Source of the DNA: JARBUG01 sp035628915
GTDB lineage: Bacteria > Bacillota > Sulfobacillia > Symbiobacteriales > Symbiobacteriaceae
Reading direction: 5' to 3'
Assembly: GCA_035628915.1 (NCBI GenBank)
Contig: DASPIW010000053.1
Span: forward strand, 1 to 64,000
DNA: 64,000 nucleotides
The notes beneath the pieces are model-generated. The model was not told the origin of the DNA. It saw nothing but the letters and a program-made list of their open reading frames with translations, and did no database searches. Within the stretch, counting starts at the first letter, position 1. Each line of letters begins with the position of its first letter. Shown here piece by piece: positions 1-8,384 of the stretch. Both the position numbers and the translations under genes were made by a program.

Positions 1-135
1 TCTTGAACCAGCCGGGATTGGTTGTAACGCTTGCCCTGCATGATTGTGCTGCACCTCTGCTGTGTTTCTCACAATACAGTTTCGACGAAGGTGCAACAGA
101 ATCATTTTGGTTCAAGAGATCTTTTCACCAGACTT
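1..135 (-). mobile_element. IS1182-family insertion sequence, right-hand end (partial)
   Basis: These bases match the end of the element at 51906-53421 almost base for base. They include the upstream leader, the inverted repeat end (121-135) and the first 13 codons of the transposase on the minus strand (ATG at 41-39, MQGKRYNQSRLVQ). The element ends next to CTAG at 136-139, the same tetranucleotide that flanks the other copy. The rest of the element lies left of the window, so whether this copy is intact cannot be judged. It has cut off the toxin end of the orphan Rhs tip beside it. Confidence 0.88.
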
Positions 136-529
136 CTAGGGCTTCTGTGACACCAGCCATGCCTGAGTGCAACACCAGAAAGTCCAGAAACATTTGGCAG
201 TCGCCGACGAGCACCTTACAAAGCTCATTCTCTTCGTCTGCGCCGACAGAGTTGGATGCCGCTGCTTTGTTACTTGCCACCGTAGCCTGCGTGACCGCCT
301 TCGAATCCACTCCGGCTCCTTCATCACATTCACCGGCATCCCTCATCGCAGGTGTACATGTTGAGTGGCCAGTCGGGTCGATATAGTTGACCGGGTTATT
401 CCCGACGTAGGTGTATAGGTTCTGCGTCCAGGGCGCCCACGCCGAGCCCTTATAGGTGTCCTGCATGTCAGGAACCACTCTGGGGATTCGGGGCAGTGAC
501 CCCTTCACGGGTTCACCGCCCTTGTCCAT
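125..529 (-). pseudogene. Orphan Rhs tip 4, toxin domain removed by IS insertion
   Basis: The frame holds the end of an Rhs core from the codon for Q in QDTYKGSAWAPWTQNLYTY (CAG at 463-461) through NPVNYIDPTGH. About 70 residues of low-complexity linker follow, and the frame then runs into the IS end and stops. No toxin fold is visible, so the toxin must lie beyond the insertion sequence or be lost. It is the most distal and most decayed of the four orphan tips downstream of the intact rhs gene. Upstream of the conserved tail the reading frame continues into non-Rhs sequence, so expression as a functional protein is unlikely. Confidence 0.8.
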
Positions 530-537
530 CGCTCCTG

Positions 538-1632
538 CTATGCCGCCTTGGCCTCCTGCTGAGTCTCTTCCACTGCCCCGGCTGCCCTCCTGGCCACCGC
601 CTCGGCCTTTTGGGCTTTCATCAGCCTGTACATGCGTTTTGCCTGCTGCCGCATGAGCGAGAGCAACGCCTTGCGCCGTATCCGCTTGTCCTGCTTCTCC
701 TTCGGCAATCCGGCTTGGTCGCCCAGGACCTTGCTGTAATAGGCCAGGGCCTCGGGGTTGCGGGGCTTACCGGAGCGGGGAGCTACTACAAGCTGGTGAG
801 CGGCGAAGTTGTGAAAGAAGCAGAGCAGTTCCCGCCGTCCGAACCTGGAGCGAAACTTGGCCTCGCTCTCACCACTGGCAGTCATGCCCGGAGCGATCCC
901 GGTATAGGCCAGGAACTTGTCCACGTTCCTGAACCGGCCAACATCCCCCACAAGGGCTATCAATTCCGCCGCCGACGCCACATCCATTCCGGGAATGCCG
1001 GTCAGGTGGTAATCAGTTCTGGCGATGAGCCGGGCTAGCTGCTCATCCGCATCGGCGATCTGCTCCTGCACATACCGCAGGTGCTTGCTGGACGGTGAAG
1101 CGGATGATCATGTCTCGCTCAACCCGGCAGTCCGGATCCTCCGTCTGCCCAACTACGGTGAGGATCTTCGCCGCCTGCTTCCCGCCCATGTAGAAGTGAC
1201 TTTTCTCCCGCAGGAACTCGGTTAGCTTCGCCGGCTTAACCCCCACCATGCGGTATACGGAAGGGTACTGCTCCCAGAATGCGAGTGCGGTTACGCCATC
1301 GAACGGCTCGGAGAGAACCCACGGTACTCCGGCCAGGCCTGGTGGAGCAGGTTCCCCAGCTTGTTCTTGAGCCGGTTCTGGTCGCCCACCAATCCGCGCC
1401 GATGGGTCACGGTCGAGAGGAGCGCCCACTGCAGCGGGTCTATGTCTGCGTCGGGCAACTCGTGGATGTATTTCGCTGTAATCCGGGCGACAGACAGGGC
1501 GTCCAGCGCGTCGTGCTTGTTAATGCTCGGCCGCTCACGCTTCGTGAGATAGGCATTAGGCCCCGTCATGCGCCGTTTGCCCTGGTGGGCCACGTCGGCG
1601 ATAAAGGCGCGTGCTGGTCCCTGGCTCAATGA
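538..1632 (-). pseudogene. IS110-family recombinase remnant (carrier 4)
   Basis: Three overlapping frames together give most of an IS110-family protein. The pieces are a DEDD-domain fragment with RxSINKHDALDALSVARI (about 1290-1630), a middle part with FWEQYPSVYRMVGV (about 1043-1320) and a C-terminal part with LTGIPGMDVASAAELIALVGD, ASGESE and FGRRELL (538-1071). At least two frameshifts separate them, and the first 90 or so residues, including the first catalytic Asp, are missing. It is clearly more diverged from the three intact copies in the window than those are from one another. It keeps Ser in the SG motif. It sits just upstream of orphan tip 4, the same relative place as the intact copies. 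Confidence 0.85.
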
Positions 1633-1979
1633 TCACGGTTCAGGCGCCAATCGTTGCTAGGTCATCCTGTTCGCTTCCTTTCTCGGTTTGGTTTGTCCGG
1701 CCAGTCAACGTGGCTTGTGCGAATGGGATGCGCGATGAGATGGGGTGGTGTTGCGCGGCACACAGGCCGTTAGTGCGCAAGCTGCAAGATTCTACGGTGG
1801 ATCATAGGCAGAATTCAAGATGGTGATCCGACCGCCACAGAAAAAAGGAAACGCCTTGACCGCATCCGCGATCAGGGCGTTCTTTGTTGGTGACTCAAGA
1901 GGAGTCACGGAACGGGACGTGCCGGCGGTCTTGGGCACGTCCCATGGGTCGACTCAGGGGATGCTGAAGTAGAACCAGA
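1633..1979. other. Decayed carrier-4 remnant without an intact gene
   Basis: No credible gene is present. On the plus strand the codons GAA ACG CCT TGA (1848-1859) encode Glu-Thr-Pro-stop. This is the same C-terminus shown by all three intact XRE regulators in the array, and here too it lies in a hairpin (AACGCC 1850-1855 with GGCGTT 1876-1881). This is best read as the last trace of a deleted XRE gene. Downstream, GGGACGTGCC (1914-1923) pairs with GGCACGTCCC (1934-1943) and may terminate the lipoprotein gene that reads leftward. Confidence 0.6.
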
Positions 1980-3206
1980 CTAGTACCCTAGCAAAATCTC
2001 AACGATTCTTCCATCTTTCGCAACGTAGCGGGGCAGCGGCTGGGTCCCACTTTTGGCGGTGGCAGAGTACGGACCATAAATCAGTTCCCAGAGGGCGACT
2101 GGACTCCCGATACGGACGCCGGAATTTGGGGCACCTGTTTTCATGGAGAACGCGGAAACCTTCCCCTGTGCGTCGAACGCGACCTCAATGAGGCGGTCGC
2201 TGTAAATGTATACTGTTCCCGAGTCCATGGCCTTTACAACGTCAGGAGCCCCAAAACGTTCCTCGATCACTTTCATATCTGTGTTACCCAACAAGACACC
2301 AAATGGAGGATCAAACACCCATCCAGGTTCGTTGAGTCGCACGTCCTTTGGCGGCCCTACCCACTTTCCGCCTTCCGTGAAGTTCTCGATTTTCCACAGG
2401 CCGTCCACTTTCTCGAAGCGAAGGAACGGTCGTTTCCCTTCCAGTAAGGCTTCCGCGTGCGCTTCATCAATTGCCGTAATTGTCAAATTGACAATGGGGC
2501 GTGTCCACGGCAAGAGGGGCGCGTTCCAACCGCGAGCACGGTACACTTCGCTAAATCGGCCCCACGATAGAGCGTTCCCCGTGGCAACTTGGGCAAACCA
2601 AGGCCCCGTAGCAGTCCCAGCCGCCTTGATAAGTTCCTCGGCCAGTGACACCGAGAGTTCTCCACCCTGACCGGGCAATGCTTGAGCTGGCCGCAGATAT
2701 GCCCCATCTACGCCTCTGGCATACTGCTTGACTTGCCATCTGCCTTCGTTACAAAGAACTTCGAATCTGTCTTCGGTTCGCTCCACTTCACCATGTTGTA
2801 GACGAACGATCCACGCGTCAGCCGCCCCCGGCGCAATATCCAGGGCGAACCAGGCATGTCCGACCCACGTTCCAGAGGCTTCGGGCCATCCGAGGCGTTC
2901 CATCTCGAGCCATTGTTTTTCGATCTCGAGAGCAGGACCCGTTAGGTAGTCTAGGGGCGCGTGCATGGAAACACGGGCCAGCAATTTGGTCATGGTTTCC
3001 TTGGTTGGAGTCTCGCCCTGGCTACACGAAATCGGATCACCCATCGAAGTCGGAGTAGGTGGAATCACCTCGGGTGTTTCCACCTTGCTCCCCCCGTCAA
3101 GGTTACTCTCACTCTCTTCTGTTCGGTTGGGGGTTGTTACCCCTCGGCTCGCACATCCTGCAACCATTACTGCCACGGCCAACAGTACTCCAAGCCATCC
3201 TCTCAC
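1980..3206 (-). CDS. Lipoprotein, putative immunity protein for orphan SLT toxin
   Basis: A 408-residue protein begins with a lipoprotein signal (hydrophobic stretch, then VMVAGC with Cys18), so it should be anchored on the outer face of the membrane. A Ser/Thr/Pro-rich linker follows, then about 330 residues of mixed alpha/beta sequence I do not recognise. The C-terminal third (GxPDVVKAMDSGTVYIYSDRL and a following beta-rich part) resembles small beta-lactamase-inhibitor-like or SmpA-like surface modules only loosely. It lies 38 bases behind the lysozyme-like orphan tip, in the place where the other tips have their immunity genes. A surface-anchored inhibitor is what a secreted peptidoglycan-cleaving toxin would need. 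Role inferred from position and topology. Confidence 0.6.
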   Translation of the reverse strand: MRGWLGVLLAVAVMVAGCASRGVTTPNRTEESESNLDGGSKVETPEVIPPTPTSMGDPISCSQGETPTKETMTKLLARVSMHAPLDYLTGPALEIEKQWLEMERLGWPEASGTWVGHAWFALDIAPGAADAWIVRLQHGEVERTEDRFEVLCNEGRWQVKQYARGVDGAYLRPAQALPGQGGELSVSLAEELIKAAGTATGPWFAQVATGNALSWGRFSEVYRARGWNAPLLPWTRPIVNLTITAIDEAHAEALLEGKRPFLRFEKVDGLWKIENFTEGGKWVGPPKDVRLNEPGWVFDPPFGVLLGNTDMKVIEERFGAPDVVKAMDSGTVYIYSDRLIEVAFDAQGKVSAFSMKTGAPNSGVRIGSPVALWELIYGPYSATAKSGTQPLPRYVAKDGRIVEILLGY

Positions 3207-3244
3207 GACGTAACCTCCATTTGTATGGCCATGTGACCGCTAGA

Positions 3245-3946
3245 CTACAGGTCAACGCCGGTCATCATGCGATAGAAGCGGTTGACATTAGCTGTGTAAT
3301 TGGGGTCACCACCGCCGTTGTACGCTTGAAGTGTCACCCTGATATTGCCCCCGCTTGCATCCCAAGCTGGTTTCAAGACCATTCTGACAGCAAAATCGAT
3401 GTTATTTGCTGGGTTGTACAAGAAGTCTGTCTTTTCCTTCGCATCTTTCCCTGGGATCTCATCCCACCATCCCGCGTAGCGGCCCATAGTTCCAGGGGGC
3501 TCACCCAGATCCACTTGCATGAGTCCCTTGCCACCCTCACAACAAGGGTCTCCGGGCCCGTAGGAAGCACTGTTGTTGGCGAGAGGGTTACCGCCAAAGG
3601 ACTCTTGCTGCATGACTGCCGCAATCACCACAACAGGAACACCGTACTTAGTGGACGCGTCATAGATCTCCGCGGCAAAGTCTGAGACATGGAATTCCAC
3701 CCCAGGCATCTCGGGATCGTGCCCGGTCGGAAGTTTGGCCAAGGTTTCCTTTACCTCGGCAATGGCGCTTTCCCTGGGGCGTTGCCTGTCTCGCTCAGCC
3801 CTTACCAACAGTAAGTAATCGGCGTCGCTCATTTCGTCCGGCTTATGCCCCGTCGGGTCCACATAGTTGATGGGATTATTTCCCACATAGGTGTACAGGT
3901 TTTGGGTCCAGGGTTGCCATGGATTACCCTTCCAGGAGTCCTGCCG
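3245..3946 (-). CDS. Orphan Rhs tip 3 with SLT/lysozyme-like toxin domain
   Basis: The open frame starts after a TAA (3949-3947) and reads R-QDSWKGNPWQPWTQNLYTY, the conserved end of the Rhs core, through NPINYVDPTGH and then a toxin. The toxin has the lytic transglycosylase signature in order: a catalytic Glu in QQESFGGN, GLMQVDLG, and AYNGGGDP near the end. It would cleave peptidoglycan glycan strands. There is no obvious start codon with a ribosome site, so the tip is probably silent unless joined to an rhs core. The phase at CAG equals that of the intact rhs gene, so recombination there would give an in-frame fusion. The lipoprotein gene behind it is the probable immunity partner. Confidence 0.82.
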   Translation of the reverse strand, partial: RQDSWKGNPWQPWTQNLYTYVGNNPINYVDPTGHKPDEMSDADYLLLVRAERDRQRPRESAIAEVKETLAKLPTGHDPEMPGVEFHVSDFAAEIYDASTKYGVPVVVIAAVMQQESFGGNPLANNSASYGPGDPCCEGGKGLMQVDLGEPPGTMGRYAGWWDEIPGKDAKEKTDFLYNPANNIDFAVRMVLKPAWDASGGNIRVTLQAYNGGGDPNYTANVNRFYRMMTGVDL

Positions 3947-3949
3947 TTA

Positions 3950-4301
3950 TGAACCGCCCGGCGGTCGTCGCTGAAACCGGTGGCTCCATCTTAGCTACTG
4001 CGTCTTGGGTGGTCGCTAAAGCCGACAGGTTGGTGCTTGTCCAGGGGTTCTCCTCCCGGGCAGGGTGGTCCTGCTGCGGCCAGGGACCTTGACAGTGAGC
4101 CTCTCCGGACGTGGTTGCGGCCGGTTGCGGCCGCCCCCCCAAGGGGGCCGGCCTGGCGAACCAGCCTACCACGCCCGGACTCACTGTCAAGGCCGCCTTG
4201 TGTGGGTGGCTCAGGTCGCTACGGAGGCCCTCCAGGAGCGCTTGAGGCAGGGACCGGCGCTGCTCCCCCTCCGGGGAATGCAGCATCCGGTCCTCAGCCT
4301 T
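3950..4301 (-). ncRNA. Structured 3' region of IS110 carrier 3 (bridge/seek RNA candidate)
   Basis: Between the recombinase stop codon and the orphan tip lies a gene-free stretch with strong secondary structure. CCTTGACAGTGAG (4087-4099) pairs with CTCACTGTCAAGG (4180-4192), enclosing a second stem and a C-run/G-run inner hairpin. A further hairpin (GACCGG and CCGGTC arms, about 4250-4293) adjoins the stop codon. The same architecture occurs in carriers 1 and 2. IS110-family elements are known to encode guide RNAs in non-coding ends; that this region is such an RNA is an inference. Confidence 0.55.
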
Positions 4302-5558
4302 CTACGCGACCCCTGGGCCTTCCTGCGCCCTGCGCGCCTCCGCCGCAAGCTTCTGCCGTTTCATCAGGGTGTAGAACCGGCGTGCCTGCGCACGCATCAG
4401 CGACAGAAGGGCCTTCTTCCGCACCTTCCTGTCCTGCTTCTCCTTCGGCAGCTTGGCCTGCTCGCCCAGGCACTTGTCGAAGTAGGCTTTCGCCTCCGGG
4501 TTGCGGGGTTCCCCGGTCTTGTGGTGGACCACAAGCTGCGTCGAGGCGATCCGGTGGAACAGCGCCATCAACTCCCGCCGCCCGAACTGTGAGCGGAGCC
4601 GGGTTTCATGGTCGCCGGTGCCCATGACTACCGGCGCGATCCCGGCGTAGGCGAGGAAGTGGTCTACCTTCGGGAATCGGGTCACCTCGCCAACCAGGGC
4701 GATCAACTCCGCCGACATTACCACGTCAATCCCCGGTATGTCGGTCAGGCGGTAATCCGTCAGGTTCACCAGCCGCTCAAGCTGCTTTCTACCTTCGCTC
4801 AGCTGCTCCTCCAGGTGGCGGAGCTCTCGCACCGCTGAGCGGATCAGGTAGTCGCGCTCCCCCTGAAAGCCCCTCGCCTCTGCACCTTGGCAGGCGGAAA
4901 GGATCTTCTCGGCCTGCTTGTACCCCAGGGCGAAGTGGCTGACCTCCCGGAGGAACTGCCCCAACTCCTCTACCGTCACCCCGGCCAGCGCCGACGCTGC
5001 CGGGTAGCGCTCCCAGAAGGCCAGTGCGGTCTTTCCGAACTCCTCGCTGAAGTAGGTCAGATACGCCGGATGCGCCTGTGTGAGAAAGGCGTGCAGCCGG
5101 TTCTTGACCCGCGTCTGCTCCTCCACCAGCCCCCGGCGGTAGTGAACTGCCTGGATCAGCGCCCACTGGAGTTCGTCAACGTCGGCATCGGGCAGGGTGA
5201 AGTACTGCTTGGCCGTGATCCGTGCCACGGCCAGGGCGTCGTTGCGGTCCGTTTTGTTTACGCTGTCCCGTTCCTTTTTCGTCAGGTAGGCATTCGCAAA
5301 CTTCACGATGTAGCCACGGCCCAGGAGGTACGTCGCCAGGGCTCTGCCAAGTCCGTGCACGTCCTCCAGCCCGAAGACTACCCCTTTGCCCTGCGCCCGC
5401 TTGTGAATCGCCTCCAGCCACTCAGGAAAGGCCGTTATCTGGTTCGCCACCTTCAGAGCCTTGCCCATCGGGTCGCCGAAGCAGTCCATCATCATCCCCA
5501 CATGGGCCGATTTGTGCACATCGACCCCCACGTACACATAGGCATCCCTCCGAAACAT
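4302..5558 (-). CDS. IS110-family DEDD recombinase (carrier 3)
   Basis: A 418-residue IS110-family transposase/recombinase. The N-terminal RuvC-like DEDD domain shows Asp13 in GVDVHK, Glu65 in GLEDVHG, and Asp104 and Asp107 in KTDRNDALA. The C-terminal domain has DIPGIDVV, a long linker helix before it, and FGRRELM. At the position where carrier 1 and carrier 4 have Ser-Gly (GSG, ASG), this protein has Thr314-Gly (GTG); Ser is the expected catalytic residue there. The ATG at 5558 was chosen because GGAGG lies 8 bases upstream and MFRRDAYVYVG is the shared N-terminus. It is nearly identical to the carrier-2 copy and 75-80% like the carrier-1 copy by eye. Confidence 0.93.
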   Translation of the reverse strand: MFRRDAYVYVGVDVHKSAHVGMMMDCFGDPMGKALKVANQITAFPEWLEAIHKRAQGKGVVFGLEDVHGLGRALATYLLGRGYIVKFANAYLTKKERDSVNKTDRNDALAVARITAKQYFTLPDADVDELQWALIQAVHYRRGLVEEQTRVKNRLHAFLTQAHPAYLTYFSEEFGKTALAFWERYPAASALAGVTVEELGQFLREVSHFALGYKQAEKILSACQGAEARGFQGERDYLIRSAVRELRHLEEQLSEGRKQLERLVNLTDYRLTDIPGIDVVMSAELIALVGEVTRFPKVDHFLAYAGIAPVVMGTGDHETRLRSQFGRRELMALFHRIASTQLVVHHKTGEPRNPEAKAYFDKCLGEQAKLPKEKQDRKVRKKALLSLMRAQARRFYTLMKRQKLAAEARRAQEGPGVA

Positions 5559-5733
5559 GCCGTTTCCTCCGTTGCTGTGTTGTTGCACCAGCCCACCCCG
5601 GCAGAAGCAGAAAGTCTGTAAACTGCGTTCGAAACGCGCTTGGCATGACGCCAGCCGTACTGACACGAATAACACGATCTCCCTGCTTCCACCGGCGTAG
5701 CACCGGCGCTATGCTGCGTGATCTATGCCGTTG
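5559..5733 (-). other. Conserved 5' non-coding region of IS110 (carrier 3)
   Basis: About 170 bases separate the rep end from the recombinase start in each carrier. In recombinase sense this stretch has a GAAGCAG segment and, about 70 bases later, CTGCTTCTGCCGGG, which can pair with it. The self-complementary GCGTTTCGAACGC lies in between. The spacing is the same in all three carriers. It may hold the promoter, a left-end recombination site or a guide RNA; the sequence alone does not decide. Confidence 0.4.
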
Positions 5734-7070
5734 TCAAGCTGCGCCGCCCGGTTGCCGTTTCCGTCGCTCCTGCTGCTCCTTGACCCATTTCAGCGCAGTC
5801 CGAGCCCCAATCGACCGTGCCTTCCTGCGAACCTTCTCGTCGAAGTCCTTCAGTGCCAATCCGGTCTGAGCCAGGCTTACCAGTCCCGCCATGGCCTGGT
5901 TCTGGTCCGCCCCCCGTAGCGCCGCATAGCTCACGGCGAGGCCTGCGGCCAGTTCGGACAACTTGCGCATGGTGCTGCTCCGCACGCAGATTCACGCCCC
6001 GATCACCTGGGGGCCGTCACCTACCGGCAGATCAGCGAGCCTGTTCCACCACTCCGCCACCTTCCAGCGCGTTTTCTGGCTTGCCGTACCCGGCTCTTTG
6101 ACTACGAACCACTTCAGCAGGCAATACTGCCAGATGGCCTGCAACTGCACCAAGCCTTCGCTCCACCCATCCACGAACACATCATCTGTTCCCGTCCGGG
6201 TCAGAAACTCACTGAGGGCCTCCCGCCCGATCTCGGTTTAACCCGGAGCACCTTCTGAAACAGCGGCTTGCCCTGCTTGTCGGTGCCAACCTGACCCTTC
6301 CAGCCTTGCTCCAGCCAGAGCATCGGCAGGTAGTGCGTGAACTCGCCTTCGGCTAGTGCGGCAAGGTGCCCCTTGTCCCGCAGCTCCAGGGTCTTGTCAT
6401 AGACCCGGAGGTAGACCGTTCCGGACCGCTTGCCGACGGTGAAGGCGTTCATGTAGTCGCCGGTCGAATAGGTCTGGACGCACTTGCCCCGGCTGACCGC
6501 GTTCCCGACCACGATGCCCCCATCCTGGAAGCAGAGCCCGAACGCCTCCCATGTGACGCCGGTCAGGTCCACGTGCAGGTCGACACGGTTCGCCCGTTCT
6601 TGTGGGGTTCCCGTGAAGAGGGGCTCGACAGACTCACGCTGCATGGCAGCCAGCCTTACCGGCCCGATCTCCCGGAGAAACTCGGCCCGGGGCTGAATCC
6701 ATAGTTCTGGCTGGTTCTTCCCCCGGCCTACGAGGAAGGCGTCACACTTGGAGTTGCTGACGTGGTACGTGTAGCCCTTGACCCCGCCGGTGCGGTTGAC
6801 AAAGACGTCCTCGCCGAACAAGCGGAACCCGGGGAATTCGGCTGGGGCATCGTCCTGCTGCGCCTCGGCCTTCAGAAGCCCAAGTGCCTCCAGGATGTCG
6901 GGGCGGAGTTCGCCCTGGTATGTGGTGTACAGGGCGTCTACCCCAGAGGCCACCACCTGGACCTGACTGGGATCAAACGGGGCCTGTCCCCCCTCGTTAG
7001 GTTCGCTGCATTTTGCGGGGCCCGTAATACAGGGTTCGGGCCCCTTGGGTCTGGTCACCGTCCTCACCAC
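5734..7070 (-). pseudogene. Rep_trans-type replication initiator, frameshifted (carrier 3)
   Basis: The first part (7070 to 6201) is a good Rep: RVDLHVDLTGVTWEAF and AFTVGKRSGTVYLRVYDKTLEL match the intact copies. The frame is lost near 6200. QLQAIWQYCLLKWFVV and the rest continue in another frame (about 6180-5992) until a stop, and the C-terminal part (5985-5734, LAAGLAVSYAALRG) is in a third. At least two lesions therefore break the gene. Where intact it is only about 60% like the Rep proteins of carriers 1 and 2, even though the neighbouring IS110 gene is nearly identical to that of carrier 2. Confidence 0.85.
7017..7044. promoter_or_regulatory. Invariant hairpin inside rep start (candidate nick/origin site)
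   Basis: GGGGCCCG (7017-7024) and CGGGCCCC (7037-7044) form an 8-bp stem with a 12-base loop inside the first codons of rep. The same hairpin, with one loop base changed, occurs at the same codons of the other two rep genes although the genes around it differ much more. Some rolling-circle initiator genes carry their double-strand origin within rep, so this is a candidate origin or oriT. Confidence 0.45.
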
Positions 7071-7182
7071 CTAACAGTTTGCTTGCCGTACATCGTGCGT
7101 TGCACGGCATACACTATCGCAAGCATACCGCACAAGTGCATACACGTCAACAGTAAATGCGTGACGTACATGCGCTTTGTGC

Positions 7183-7188
7183 TATACT
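7183..7188 (+). promoter_or_regulatory. Extended -10 promoter of XRE gene (carrier 3)
   Basis: TGC-TATACT stands directly before the ribosome site GGAGGT (7195-7200) of the regulator gene. The same TGC-TATACT and spacing occur at 12268-12276 and 17131-17139. No good -35 is seen, which fits an extended -10 promoter. The transcript would start at or just before the ribosome site, giving a very short leader. Confidence 0.6.
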
Positions 7189-7207
7189 GTTCGCGGAGGT
7201 GGCATTC

Positions 7208-7768
7208 TTGTCGCTGTTTGGCGCCTACATCAAACACATAAGGACGGAGAAGGGCTTGACTCTACGTGGCGCCGCTGAGCTCATGGGCGTCGACCCATCG
7301 TCACTCAGTCGCCTTGAACGCGGAGAGGTTGTGAGCCCGTCGGAGGAACTACTGGTTAGCATGGCCACGGCCCTGGACCGCGCCAAGCCCGAAGTCTACT
7401 TGGCTGCCGGGCGCATCACCCCTGGCCTTGCCTCCAAGCTTGAGCAAGGAATGCCCATCGGGCTGTTTCACCTAGCCAAGTTTCTAGATACCCTTGAGCG
7501 GGAAATGGCGGACGCGCTTACACCAGCCGGATCAACTCCACTAATGCAACACCTCAAACCAGGTGACGCCGAAACCGTGCAGAATTTCAACGACGCCCTG
7601 TTTCACCTCTCTGAGATCACAGACGGCATACTTCAGGGTTCGGTGACTCCATCTCAGTTCGGACACGTAGTTGAGAACATTCGCCAACTTAAGCTCGCTC
7701 TTCTGGACAAAGGAGAACCAAGCGGCAAGTCGGAATCGTCCACTCTGAGCAATGAGGAAACGCCCTAG
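7208..7768 (+). CDS. XRE-family regulator (carrier 3)
   Basis: A 186-residue protein with an N-terminal Cro/CI-type helix-turn-helix (LFGAYIKHIRTEKGLTLR, then GVDPSSLSRLERGEV) and a helical C-terminal region that probably dimerises. The TTG start at 7208 follows GGAGGT by 7 bases and gives the same N-terminus (xxLFGxYxKH) as its two paralogues in the array. It is divergent from rep, with about 140 bases between them, so it very likely represses or balances rep and itself. Its stop codon is part of a terminator hairpin shared with the convergent immunity genes. It keeps an intact frame although its rep partner is broken. Confidence 0.88.
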   Translation: MSLFGAYIKHIRTEKGLTLRGAAELMGVDPSSLSRLERGEVVSPSEELLVSMATALDRAKPEVYLAAGRITPGLASKLEQGMPIGLFHLAKFLDTLEREMADALTPAGSTPLMQHLKPGDAETVQNFNDALFHLSEITDGILQGSVTPSQFGHVVENIRQLKLALLDKGEPSGKSESSTLSNEETP

Positions 7769-7783
7769 ACACTAGGGCGTTTC
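7757..7783. terminator. Bidirectional terminator overlapping XRE stop codon
   Basis: GAAACGCCCTAG (7757-7768), the last three codons and stop of the regulator gene, pairs perfectly with CTAGGGCGTTTC (7772-7783) across a 3-base loop. The immunity genes converge on it from the other side. There is no long T-run. Confidence 0.7.
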
Positions 7784-7799
7784 GCATTGTGCTTGTGGT

Positions 7800-8105
7800 C
7801 TACGGTTGGTCAGGCTGATCCCGACCCTGAATGTAGCGTCGTATGTCGGGCCTGTCGACCATGCGCGTGTAATGCGGTAGCGAACTCATCTGGCGCCACA
7901 CGGTCCCGAAGTCATCAGGCGAAATCTCGCTGCCTGGCGAGAACTCGCAATCACTTAACTTGGCATCTGAAACTTCATCCTCTTGCATGAGGACCACAGC
8001 ATCAGGGTAAATCGCAATTTGCCGCCGGCACCACTCCCCCTCAAACTCCATGTACTCTAGTACGCCTTCGTACTCCGCCCTAAAGCACTTCAACAAGCTA
8101 TCCAT
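7800..8105 (-). CDS. Second putative immunity protein of orphan tip 2 (DUF6881-like)
   Basis: A 101-residue acidic protein starting MDSLLKCFRAEYEGVLEYMEF. The ATG at 8105 has GGAG 8 bases upstream and lies 8 bases behind the preceding gene, so a longer reading frame reaching back to 8198 is not preferred. The pattern of a Trp-containing beta start (EGEWCRRQIAIYPDAVVL) and the ending FSPGSEISPDDFGTVW recalls DUF6881 immunity-type proteins. I rate that resemblance as moderate. It is the last gene of the orphan tip 2 cassette and converges on the XRE terminator. Confidence 0.6.
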   Translation of the reverse strand: MDSLLKCFRAEYEGVLEYMEFEGEWCRRQIAIYPDAVVLMQEDEVSDAKLSDCEFSPGSEISPDDFGTVWRQMSSLPHYTRMVDRPDIRRYIQGRDQPDQP

Positions 8106-8113
8106 GGTATCTC

Positions 8114-8347
8114 CTAGCCCAGCCGATCTGCTGAGTCCAGAATTGCCTGCGGGAGATGCAAAGAGGCAGGGATGACCTCGATAGAGATAAGTCGCCATTC
8201 CTTATCGAATTTGACGTTAACCATCGCGCCACCGATGTCATTGGGAGGAATTGGGTAAGTGTGCTTCACCCCCCCGGGCTCTATGGGCCTCAGTCGGATG
8301 GTAGCAGCATCGACGCTTGGGTCTAGAGTAACCTTAATCATCGTCAC
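8114..8347 (-). CDS. DUF2283-like immunity/antitoxin protein
   Basis: A 77-residue protein with the DUF2283 pattern: a start of the type IKVTLDPSVDAATIRLRP, followed by DIGGAMVNVKFDKEWRLISIEVIPA and an Ala/Ser-rich helix. DUF2283 proteins are often encoded next to DUF4258-type toxins. The gene directly upstream encodes a tip whose end looks like DUF4258, which makes an immunity role likely. The GTG at 8347 (7 bases behind AGGGGA) is a better start than the ATG two codons later. Confidence 0.72.
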   Translation of the reverse strand: MTMIKVTLDPSVDAATIRLRPIEPGGVKHTYPIPPNDIGGAMVNVKFDKEWRLISIEVIPASLHLPQAILDSADRLG

Positions 8348-8384
8348 GCACTTCCCCTCTCAGTTGGCCTGTTCCAAGGAACAC

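Noticed and set aside
3245..3946. Orphan tips as independently expressed toxin genes
   Set aside because: No promoter or ribosome site precedes the core-tail codons, and in the three orphans with a full tip a TAA lies just before them. Silent storage or displaced relics fit better, although internal starts cannot be excluded.
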